Shown piece by piece: positions 1 to 4,993 of a stretch of DNA of 9,258 nucleotides. The DNA is from an uncultured Bacilli bacterium (GTDB taxonomy: Bacteria > Bacillota_I > Bacilli_A > RF39 > UBA660). Below the pieces are notes generated by a model. The model had not been told where the DNA came from. It worked only from the letters and a program-made list of their open reading frames with translations, and did not search any database. The stretch is taken from contig CAJUHL010000045.1 of the NCBI GenBank assembly GCA_910586425.1, positions 2,859-12,116 of the forward strand, given 5' to 3'. The position numbers and the translations under genes are program-made. Every line of letters begins with the position of its first letter. The first letter of the stretch is position 1.

Positions 1-79
1 CTAATACATAGATAAGACATTAGAGCTATTGGGAAGTAGGATGTACTAAGAATAAGATAGAATAGGAGAGAATAAAATT

Positions 80-257
80 ATGAGCAATATGTTATTAGTG
101 CGCTGCATTAGCGAAAGAGAAACTATACCGGGACAGCTTGTGGTTGGAAAGAAATACTGGATTTATACTCCGAGCACGTGGAAAGACTCAGATGGTGATG
201 AATAGGGAATATAAAGTTGGTATGATGCTTACCAAACATTTCGAACCTATATACTAG
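80..257 (+). pseudogene. Small frameshifted protein, possibly a conserved phage/element-type small protein
   Basis: An ATG at 80 follows a good ribosome site (AGGAG, 64-68) and reads 41 codons to a TAG at 203-205, ending ...KDSDGDE. The +1 frame takes over at once (from 198) and continues as REYKVGMMLTKHFEPIY, stopping at TAG 255-257. Joined by removing one base near 203, the two parts give one protein of about 60 residues. Its order is a VRCI-type start, a VGKKYWIY segment, a DSDGD turn and a VG..LTKHFE ending. That is the general layout of very small proteins seen in Firmicute phages and conjugative elements, in which a 'GKxY' strand precedes a 'DxDGD' turn. This likeness is from memory. 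The disruption may be real decay or a sequence error; if real, only the 41-residue N-terminal piece is made. Confidence 0.45.
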
Positions 258-271
258 ACACGAAAGAAAAC

Positions 272-382
272 ATGGAAAAAGAATTTGCGGTAAGATCTAC
301 TCCGGTCAGGGAGTTCGTGAAGAATGGTATCGCAGAGGAGTATATGATATATATGGGATACTCCGTATATTGCATAGAGTAA
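272..382 (+). CDS. Possible 36-residue small protein
   Basis: A short ATG frame begins MEKEFAVRSTPVREF and ends MGYSVYCIE at TAA 380-382. The frame is open back to 215, in the same phase as the gene starting at 80, but stops at 203 and 212 separate them. No good ribosome site precedes the ATG (only a purine-rich stretch), and no family is recognised. The composition is protein-like, with mixed charged and hydrophobic residues. The frame also contains an inverted repeat (GGAGTAT at 337-343, ATACTCC at 358-364), so the DNA could instead be a regulatory leader for the gene at 434. It is kept only as a candidate. Confidence 0.25.
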   Translation: MEKEFAVRSTPVREFVKNGIAEEYMIYMGYSVYCIE

Positions 383-433
383 AACAAATCTTTGGAATAA
401 ACATACAGCACACATTAGATTGGAGGAATAAAA

Positions 434-1321
434 ATGATAACGAAACAGGAATGGGATGCTTTTTGTGTTAAACGTAATAATGAAACAGAGATTGGAAAGC
501 TGATTCTTTGCGAGTCAAAAGAGGAAGGATCAACAAGGCTTTTTATCCATCAATTTGATTCTTGGGTGTCTGCTTTGCACAAAGATGGATGGTGGGATAC
601 ATTTACTGTAACAGACATACCTTGTCAGAAAGGCTTTTACATTTGCGAGATTAAAAAGTTCCGCATTGACCGGAATGGATATATGAATGTTATTGTCTTT
701 CCAAAGAAATATTTGGGCGAAGTGGTAGATGAGGATTCACCTGCATGGAACTACTTCTTTCAAACTGGTCGATTTTCCAGCCCGTATAAGACAAATAAAT
801 GCTGTAACCATTTTAATGTGGAGCGTTTGGAAGAAATCTTTAAAGACGACATCGAAAATGCCAGAAAAGAAGACACAAAAAAGTATGGAGATGACTGTAT
901 CTGGAAAGGGCGAACCCGGCAAGAAGTTATCATGGATAAATTCATGAGCGGCCAGGCTACGATGGATGAGATCGCAGATGCCTTAAATACGCTTACAGAT
1001 ATGGAGAAGATCTCGGAGGATATTTACAGGCATCCAACGAAATACGAAGCGGAGTTTCCGTTACTAATAAAGAAAATTCCAAATGATGCAATGTTTCATT
1101 TCCCTACGCCTGAAAGTATAGAACGTTTTCTTATTCATAAAAGCCTTGAGTATGACAAGTTAGGTTTCGGTGATGAAACCGATATATTAAAACGCACGGA
1201 ATGCGTTTTGCAATACTGGAAGACTTTTTATAAGGCAAAAAGAGAGGAAGAAAAAGCAAAAAGAAAAGAGGCAAGAAAGGCAAGAAAAGCTGCTGAGAAA
1301 GAAATGAAAAAGGCCATGTAG
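434..1321 (+). CDS. Unrecognised 295-residue protein with basic C-terminal tail
   Basis: The start is well supported: GGAGG at 422-426, eight bases before the ATG, after a gene-free stretch. I do not recognise the family. The N-terminal ~110 residues are rich in aromatic and beta-forming residues (FDSWVSALHKDGWWDTF, GFYICEIKKF, YMNVIVFP). The middle, about 120-260, is helical and charged. Residues ~266-295 are an almost uninterrupted Lys/Arg/Glu/Ala helix (KAKREEEKAKRKEARKAR) encoded by near-homopurine DNA. No signal peptide or membrane segment is seen, so it is probably cytoplasmic; the tail might bind nucleic acid or form a coiled coil, which is inference. A Cys pair (KCCNHF, ~122) has no partner suggesting a zinc site. 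The stop codon lies inside the terminator hairpin at 1307-1330, so the gene is probably transcribed alone. Confidence 0.85.
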   Translation: MITKQEWDAFCVKRNNETEIGKLILCESKEEGSTRLFIHQFDSWVSALHKDGWWDTFTVTDIPCQKGFYICEIKKFRIDRNGYMNVIVFPKKYLGEVVDEDSPAWNYFFQTGRFSSPYKTNKCCNHFNVERLEEIFKDDIENARKEDTKKYGDDCIWKGRTRQEVIMDKFMSGQATMDEIADALNTLTDMEKISEDIYRHPTKYEAEFPLLIKKIPNDAMFHFPTPESIERFLIHKSLEYDKLGFGDETDILKRTECVLQYWKTFYKAKREEEKAKRKEARKARKAAEKEMKKAM

Positions 1322-1330
1322 GCCTTTTTT
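1307..1330 (+). terminator. Intrinsic terminator overlapping the end of the 434-1321 gene
   Basis: AAAAAGGCC (1307-1315), loop ATGTA, GGCC then a T-run (1321-1330). The stop codon TAG (1319-1321) spans the loop and the second arm, so the last codons of the gene form part of the hairpin. Confidence 0.8.
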
Positions 1331-1564
1331 ATTTTTAGAAAAATCAATCATAGTATTACTGAAATAGAAACAACGAGATTTTAATAGCGCTTTCAGTGCA
1401 AATAATGAAACTCTATGAAAATAGGAACTGATTATGTAACGAACTCCAGCCCATCCAGCTTTATCTGTGTGATAAAGGCAACGGGATATGCTGCCTGACT
1501 TTATGTGCATATATCGGCTAAGTATGTGGATGAAATTCAACAGGGAGAAAGTGACTGATACAAG
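1331..1564. other. Gene-free stretch with a possible gene remnant
   Basis: No supported gene lies here. One plus-strand frame reads like worn coding sequence: from about 1437 it gives a stretch ending FICVIKATGYAA, then a TGA, then LYVHISAKYVDEIQQGESD and a TGA at 1555-1557. It has neither a start codon nor a ribosome site. It may be the remains of a small gene or chance. Confidence 0.2.
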
Positions 1565-1590
1565 AAAAAGAGGTTTTTTCCTTCTTTTTT
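1565..1590 (-). terminator. Likely terminator of the 1589-2194 gene, possibly bidirectional
   Basis: AAAAAGAGG (1565-1573), loop TTTTTT, CCTTCTTTTT with one bulged T. On the minus strand the arms are AAGAAGG and CCTCTTTTT, so a U-rich tail follows directly after the stop codon of the minus-strand gene. On the plus strand it also ends in Ts. The stem is mostly A/T and weak. Confidence 0.5.
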
Positions 1591-2194
1591 AAAGTTCTTT
1601 TGTAAAACTTATTAAAAGCTTATATTCGTTAAGCGTCTGATTGATAATCTGGACGGTTCTTGTGGCAGATTTTGGATTCAAAATAGATGTAAGTGGATAG
1701 TTATTGTTATTATGTGCAATCGGATGATGATGACTTTCTACGGTCCCATCTTCAGAATAGGAGAGTCCGGCAACATACATCTTGAAGAATCTTGAATTAC
1801 CCGCTTCATGCTGTGGAAGGATTTCGCTTTGTGAGAACTTAAAGTATAACATATGTTCTGCCAGGTGTTCGTCAAAATCAACTTTAGAAACATGCGGTTG
1901 CCTTTCATTTACAAAGTTAAATGCCCAGATCACTTCATAAAGGTTAGCATCATAACGGGTGTTTCCAATGTATTCGAAAGAATCCTTTCTCGTGATAATA
2001 CGTTCCATGTTATCACATGTAAAAAATAAATTTTTGTTAAAAGAATCAAAAACCTCAGATGGCGTTTTAAGGTTGTCCATATCAAATTTAATATGTTCCT
2101 TAATTGTCTTTGCAAATTTAAGAATTTCTTCTTCGCACTTTAACACATTTTCCCTAAGTTTTTTGCTTTTGATTTCGTTTATTGAATAATACAT
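1589..2194 (-). CDS. Unrecognised 201-residue protein
   Basis: The start is firm: reading the minus strand, AAGGAG precedes the ATG at 2194 by about eight bases. No family is recognised. Residues ~1-60 are helical and charged (IKSKKLRENVLKCEEEILKFAK). Residues 60-135 mix strands and helices (EVIWAFNFVNERQPHV). Residues ~150-165 hold a striking polar cluster: ESHHHPIAHNNNNYP, four His and four Asn within fifteen residues. The His cluster could bind metal, but no known catalytic pattern around it is apparent. No signal peptide or membrane helix is seen. The gene stands alone on its strand, between a terminator-like hairpin at its end and about 150 bp of AT-rich DNA before its start. Its coding character is clear; its function is unknown. 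Confidence 0.8.
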   Translation of the reverse strand: MYYSINEIKSKKLRENVLKCEEEILKFAKTIKEHIKFDMDNLKTPSEVFDSFNKNLFFTCDNMERIITRKDSFEYIGNTRYDANLYEVIWAFNFVNERQPHVSKVDFDEHLAEHMLYFKFSQSEILPQHEAGNSRFFKMYVAGLSYSEDGTVESHHHPIAHNNNNYPLTSILNPKSATRTVQIINQTLNEYKLLISFTKEL

Positions 2195-2304
2195 TCTTTT
2201 TCTCCTTTATGTTCTTTAGTGTATTTATTATGAAAAAAAGTAGGATGGAATAATTCTCCTTAAAAATAATTGAACTGCCCAGCTTCTAAAATCATTAGGG
2301 TTTT

Positions 2305-2320
2305 TTTGAAATTGTTCAAA
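2305..2320. promoter_or_regulatory. Operator-like palindrome between divergent genes
   Basis: TTTGAA (2305-2310), ATTG, TTCAAA (2315-2320) is a perfect 6-bp inverted repeat. It lies between the minus-strand gene starting at 2194 and the plus-strand genes from 2343. A TATAAT at 2333-2338 follows, but the best -35 candidates are 15 (TTGTTC) or 21 (TTGAAA) bases away, so the promoter itself is uncertain. Confidence 0.3.
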
Positions 2321-2342
2321 ATAATACATATTTATAATATAA

Positions 2343-2559
2343 ATGAAAGGAAGAGGCGCTTAAAAAAGAGCAGTTTGCAGAAGAATGGTTTATGAAATTT
2401 CTTGCTCAGATTAATTCTTTTGAAGGATTAAAGGAAATAGAAAAATACAACCTTACAGATGGATGTAGAAGGATACTGGAGTCAAGAATTTGTGTAGTAA
2501 GTGGAATAACAGATCCATATATAAACTATTTGGAAAGAAACGTAAACGAGAACAAATAA
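2343..2559 (+). pseudogene. Small helical protein with apparently frameshifted 5' end
   Basis: A 55-codon ATG frame (2392-2559) reads MKFLAQINSFEGLKEIEKY and ends YLERNVNENK. The same frame is open back to 2347 as KEEALKKEQFAEEWF, which looks coding but has no start codon. An ATG at 2343 lies one base out of phase: removing one G from 2349-2350 would give MK-EEALKKEQF... and a 71-residue protein. ATG 2392 has no good ribosome site, which suggests the intact gene started upstream. The stop is 23 bases before the DUF6927-like gene, so the two probably shared a transcript. Family not recognised. Translation from 2392 as a shorter functional product remains possible. Confidence 0.5.
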
Positions 2560-2582
2560 ATAAAGCAGAATAGGAGAACTAT

Positions 2583-3209
2583 ATGGGATGGACCAGTTAT
2601 CATGCTACCCATTATAAAGATGGGAAAGTGAATCGCAAAGCAGAATGTGATGCGTATTTTACGGAAGGATTAAATGAGGGTCATTTTAGGGTATTAAAAT
2701 CATCGATAAATGGAAGCGTGTATTATGCTGCAATTAAAGAGCTGACAAAATATGCCGGAAAAGATGAAGACGGAATACCTATTTATATACCTGAAGAAAA
2801 TGGAAAAGTCCGGGCTGTGGTATTTCTTACAAGCGTACGAAACGGAAGCTATTATAATTTCTCTTATAAGTCTATGGATGAAAGTTATGGCCCTGGTTAT
2901 TATGACTGCCCGGCATCTATTTTAAAACTTCTAGATAAAACTGATCATGAAATTGCAAATAAGTGGAGAAACAATTGCTGGAAAAATATTGAAAAGAAAC
3001 GAGACCTGTATGCATTGCACAATTTACCAGTAGGAACAATCATTGAATTTAAAAGTGAGAATGATATGCTTAGCGGTATAAAAAAGGGAGACATTGTCCG
3101 TTTAACTAAATATAAGAATTTTCAAAAGAAGAGAAAATCTTTCTGGGCAAACGGTCGTTACCGATGGAGCAGCAAGATGATACCTGAGAGTTATAAAGTG
3201 ATTGTGTAA
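2583..3209 (+). CDS. MGWTSYH family protein (DUF6927-like)
   Basis: The protein opens MGWTSYHATHYKDGKVNRK, followed by AECDAYF. This signature is, from memory, that of a family called DUF6927 in databases, found in phages, conjugative elements and plasmids of gut Firmicutes and Bacteroidetes. At 208 residues it appears full length. The N-terminal ~100 residues carry the family core: a variable middle (VLKSSINGSVYYAAIKEL) and the strand region VRAVVFLTSVRNGSYYNFSYKSMDESYGPGYYDCP. The last ~55 residues (VGTIIEFK...IKKGDIVRLTKY...RWSSKMIPESYKVI) look like a small beta-barrel. The biochemical function of the family is not known to me. AGGAGA (2572-2577) places the start, and the gene follows a small reading frame by 23 bases. 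It points to mobile-element DNA. Confidence 0.85.
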   Translation: MGWTSYHATHYKDGKVNRKAECDAYFTEGLNEGHFRVLKSSINGSVYYAAIKELTKYAGKDEDGIPIYIPEENGKVRAVVFLTSVRNGSYYNFSYKSMDESYGPGYYDCPASILKLLDKTDHEIANKWRNNCWKNIEKKRDLYALHNLPVGTIIEFKSENDMLSGIKKGDIVRLTKYKNFQKKRKSFWANGRYRWSSKMIPESYKVIV

Positions 3210-3225
3210 TAACGAAACAATGATG

Positions 3226-3256
3226 AAAGCAGCATCTGGATGTATGCTGCTTTTTT
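3226..3256 (+). terminator. Intrinsic terminator after the DUF6927-like gene
   Basis: AAAGCAGCAT (3226-3235), an 8-nt loop, ATGCTGC (3244-3250) and TTTTTT. The stem is perfect at 7 bp and extends to 10 using the first Ts of the tail. Confidence 0.9.
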
Positions 3257-3320
3257 ATAAACCGAAGGATTATAAAATAACAAATTGTGGAGAGATGTCA
3301 TTCATATAAAAAACCATTAT

Positions 3321-3339
3321 TGTGATATAAATAATCACA
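3321..3339. promoter_or_regulatory. Operator-like inverted repeat upstream of the 3422 gene
   Basis: TGTGAT (3321-3326), ATAAATA, ATCACA (3334-3339): perfect 6-bp arms 82 bases before the next gene. The spacing (N9 between TGTGA and TCACA) differs from the N6 of Crp sites, so a different regulator would be expected. No clear -35/-10 pair accompanies it. Confidence 0.3.
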
Positions 3340-3421
3340 TTATTTTATTACAAGTAGAAAGCTGGAGAATAGATTTGCGGCTCTATTTAGTATGTGTGCC
3401 TAAGGCAAAGGAGAAAGAGAT

Positions 3422-3772
3422 ATGGGATTTATTAAGAATGATAAGATGTTTTTTAATCTGTTGGACAGCAACAAAGAGGTTGCAGGTGAAATATGTCATA
3501 AGATTGGTAAAGTGGTAGCTTCTTATGAAAAACTGAATCGCTACCAGGCATCTCCAACAATGCAGGATATTGAAAATGGAGTCACAGAAGAAACTCTTAA
3601 CAGTCGAATTAAACGAACGGAAAAAGATTTCTTTTATTATATTATTCGTCTGGCAAGAGAAAACCATATTGACATGATGTATATCCGGGAAGATGAAGTT
3701 GACACGTTAATGAATGAAGTGTTAACATTCATTTATACGATTCGAGTAACAAATGCCGTGTATGCCATGTAA
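3422..3772 (+). CDS. Unrecognised 116-residue helical protein
   Basis: AAAGGAG (3407-3413) precedes the ATG by about eight bases, a convincing start, and the gene ends at a strong terminator. The protein is all soluble-looking and mostly helical: MGFIKNDKMFFNLLDSNKEV, then GEICHKIGKVVASYEKL, a polar linker (QASPTMQDIENGVTEETLNS), RIKRTEKDFFYYIIRLAREN, and a C-terminal helix MNEVLTFIYTIRVTNAVYAM. No known domain is recognised, and there is no membrane or export signal. It lies between the DUF6927-like gene (own terminator) and a convergent small gene, so it is probably a single-gene transcript, possibly controlled by the inverted repeat at 3321-3339. Confidence 0.75.
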   Translation: MGFIKNDKMFFNLLDSNKEVAGEICHKIGKVVASYEKLNRYQASPTMQDIENGVTEETLNSRIKRTEKDFFYYIIRLARENHIDMMYIREDEVDTLMNEVLTFIYTIRVTNAVYAM

Positions 3773-3792
3773 ATAAGAGCTGAAAGAAATAA

Positions 3793-3814
3793 GGAAGGGT
3801 TCGCCCTTCTTTTC
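3793..3814 (+). terminator. Intrinsic terminator after the 3422-3772 gene, shared with the convergent gene
   Basis: GAAGGG (3794-3799), a stable TTCG loop, CCCTTC (3804-3809), then TTTTCTATTTT. On the other strand the tail is CTTATTT, so it may also stop the minus-strand gene ending at 3814, though less well. Confidence 0.85.
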
Positions 3815-4023
3815 TATTTTGCCATACCCTTTAGTTCGTTGTACATCTTGATAAGTTCTGCCATCTTATCCAGATAATTGTCTGTATCTAATTTTTCATT
3901 TACTCCATTCTTTCTTCGAATAGCATCTTTATCTATTTCGTGTAGAATGTCCTCTCTTCGGGATTGAATTTCATCAAGCCGTTTCAATTTTTTCTTGTTT
4001 TTATAATCCTGCATATTTATCAT
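3814..4023 (-). CDS. Small charged coiled-coil-like protein (69 residues)
   Basis: The minus strand shows GAGGTGAT just before the ATG at 4023 and a near-consensus promoter further up, so the gene is well supported. A second ATG in phase three codons later (MINM) is less well placed. The protein is almost wholly charged and helical: QDYKNKKKLKRLDEIQSRR, EDILHEIDKDAIRRKN, then DTDNYLDKMAELIKMYNELK. Heptad-like hydrophobic positions suggest a short coiled coil or dimer. It resembles many small uncharacterised proteins of mobile elements, and no specific family is recognised. It is convergent with the 3422-3772 gene and shares its terminator region. Confidence 0.75.
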   Translation of the reverse strand: MINMQDYKNKKKLKRLDEIQSRREDILHEIDKDAIRRKNGVNEKLDTDNYLDKMAELIKMYNELKGMAK

Positions 4024-4052
4024 ATTATCACCTCATCATAATTTCTATATAT

Positions 4053-4080
4053 ATTATAACTTAATTTAAGAGAATGTAAA
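4053..4080 (-). promoter_or_regulatory. Sigma-A-type promoter for the 69-residue gene
   Basis: Read on the minus strand: -35 TTTACA (4080-4075), 16-bp spacer, -10 TATAAT (4058-4053). Transcription would start near 4046, about 23 bases before the ATG at 4023. Confidence 0.65.
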
Positions 4081-4108
4081 CTATTTTTTATCTAAATAAC
4101 GGAGAGAA

Positions 4109-4150
4109 TACCTCGTTCTTTAGAGCGAGGTAGTTCAATTAGGATTGAAT
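4109..4150 (+). mobile_element. Right-end-like hairpin of an IS200/IS605 (TnpB-type) element, remnant
   Basis: TACCTCGTTC (4109-4118), loop TTTA, GAGCGAGGTA (4123-4132): ten base pairs with one G-T wobble, preceded by GAGAA and followed at once by GTTCAAT. Right ends of IS200/IS605-type elements that carry TnpB, and the 3' ends of their guide (omega/reRNA) transcripts, commonly show this layout: GAAT, a GC-rich stem closed over C-TTTA-G, then a TTCAA-type cleavage site. No tnpA or tnpB is present, and only about 40 bases show the likeness, so this would be a remnant or a minimal non-autonomous copy. TTCAAT (4134-4139) also pairs with ATTGAA (4144-4149). The alternative is an intrinsic terminator without a U-run, or chance. 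Confidence 0.5.
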
Positions 4151-4152
4151 GG

Positions 4153-4193
4153 ATACATACTAACCCTATCAAAGATGAAGAGGAGAGCATAGT
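4153..4193 (+). promoter_or_regulatory. Conserved leader of the first ankyrin gene
   Basis: ATACATACTAA (4153-4163) and AAAGA (4171-4175) recur at the same distance before the second ankyrin gene, exactly 800 bases downstream. TACTAA (4158-4163) may be the -10. With a 17-bp spacer the -35 would be TCAATT, which is poor and falls in the hairpin remnant. AGGAGAG (4181-4187) is the ribosome site. Confidence 0.45.
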
Positions 4194-4856
4194 ATGTATT
4201 TTAAAATTTTAAGAGAAGACTTGACACATTATGGGTATACCTATCACAAGGGACTGAATGTGGATTCTAACCCGTTTGAACCTGTGCCAAATCGCAGAAA
4301 TGGTTTGTTTTTTGCAGATGAAAAGACGATTTTAGGATTTTGTAATTATGGAACAAAAATTGCCAAAGTGACAATCCCAGAAGGAGAGGCCATTGTCCTG
4401 GTAGGAGAAGAATATAAGGCACATCGAATTATATTGGGACAGATCCGTGAACTGTGGACAAAAGAAACTTTTAAATGGCTAATAAGTTGCGGAGCGGATA
4501 TACATGCAGATGATGATTACGCTTTAATTTGTGCCTCTGAAAGTGGTCATGGTGAGGTAGTAAGACTTTTATTGGAGTCAGGAGCGAATGTCCATGCTCG
4601 TAATGATCACGCCTTATGTCAGGCAACAGCAAATGGCCATGAGGAGGTAGTTAGACTTTTGCTAGAATCTGGAGCGAATGTTCATGCTTGTGATGATTTG
4701 GCCTTACACTGGGCTACTTTATATAACAATTTAAACGTCGTCAAACTTCTGATAGAATATGGAACGGACATACATGCAGGTGATGATTGGGCATTACGTT
4801 GTGCCTCTGAAAATGGTTATGTGGAAGTAGTGGAATATTTAAAGAGTTTGTATTAG
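4194..4856 (+). CDS. Ankyrin-repeat protein with giant-virus-type N-terminal domain (220 residues)
   Basis: Residues 1-~89 form a domain shared with the next gene: MYFKILREDLTH at the start, then HKGLNV, NGLFFAD, YGTKIAKV.IPEG and YKAHRIILG. Residues ~90-109 hold a half repeat. Four ankyrin repeats of 30 residues follow from 110, 140, 170 and 200, the last cut short. Each has the form DDxALxxASENGHxEVVRLLLESGANVHA, broken here by x. The D-x-A-L entry in place of the usual G-T-P-L, together with the N-terminal domain, matches my recollection of Mimivirus ankyrin proteins. Ankyrin repeats bind proteins; the partner is unknown. Repeats 1 and 2 are close at DNA level, indicating recent duplication. 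AGGAGAG sets the start. No export signal is seen, so it is probably cytoplasmic. Confidence 0.9.
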   Translation: MYFKILREDLTHYGYTYHKGLNVDSNPFEPVPNRRNGLFFADEKTILGFCNYGTKIAKVTIPEGEAIVLVGEEYKAHRIILGQIRELWTKETFKWLISCGADIHADDDYALICASESGHGEVVRLLLESGANVHARNDHALCQATANGHEEVVRLLLESGANVHACDDLALHWATLYNNLNVVKLLIEYGTDIHAGDDWALRCASENGYVEVVEYLKSLY

Positions 4857-4861
4857 TAGTT

Positions 4862-4888
4862 AAAAGTCCTCTTGGGAGGCTTTTTTTG
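4862..4888 (+). terminator. Terminator of the first ankyrin gene
   Basis: AAAAGTCCTC (4862-4871), loop TTGG, GAGGC then TTTTTTT. One T bulges in the stem. The sequence is related to the terminator of the second ankyrin gene (AAAAGTCCTCTT...GAGG). Confidence 0.8.
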
Positions 4889-4934
4889 TTTGAGCAAAAG
4901 TTATCGAAGTTTTTAAATCTTTATTAAAAGCAAT

Positions 4935-4993
4935 TTTACACCTGTAATTTTTATACATACTAATTATACTAAAGACAAAAAGGAGGAATAGAA
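4935..4993 (+). promoter_or_regulatory. Promoter and conserved leader of the second ankyrin gene
   Basis: TTTACA (4935-4940), 17-bp spacer, TACTAA (4958-4963) is a possible promoter; TATACT (4965-4970) is an alternative -10. ATACATACTAA (4953-4963) and AAAGA (4971-4975) repeat the leader at 4153-4175 without gaps. AGGAGG (4981-4986) is the ribosome site. Confidence 0.5.

Noticed and set aside
203..214. Stop-codon reassignment, because the frame from 80 continues sensibly past TAG and TAA
   Set aside because: Two different stops occur within four codons, and other genes here end normally at TAG and TAA next to terminators. A single-base frameshift explains the region better.
1187..1540. 117-residue minus-strand open frame
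   Set aside because: It starts at a TTG without a ribosome site, lies mostly over the purine-rich end of the 434-1321 gene (hence its Phe/Leu/Ser-rich composition), and reads through that gene's terminator.
3321..3339. Crp binding site
   Set aside because: The spacer between TGTGA and TCACA is nine bases rather than six, and Crp control is not expected in this kind of Firmicute.
3285..3518. 77-residue plus-strand frame from a TTG
   Set aside because: It overlaps the well-supported gene at 3422 in another phase, crosses the candidate operator and has no protein-like features.
3383..3667. 94-residue minus-strand frame
   Set aside because: It is antisense to the 3422-3772 gene, with no ribosome site and a Cys/Phe-rich shadow composition.
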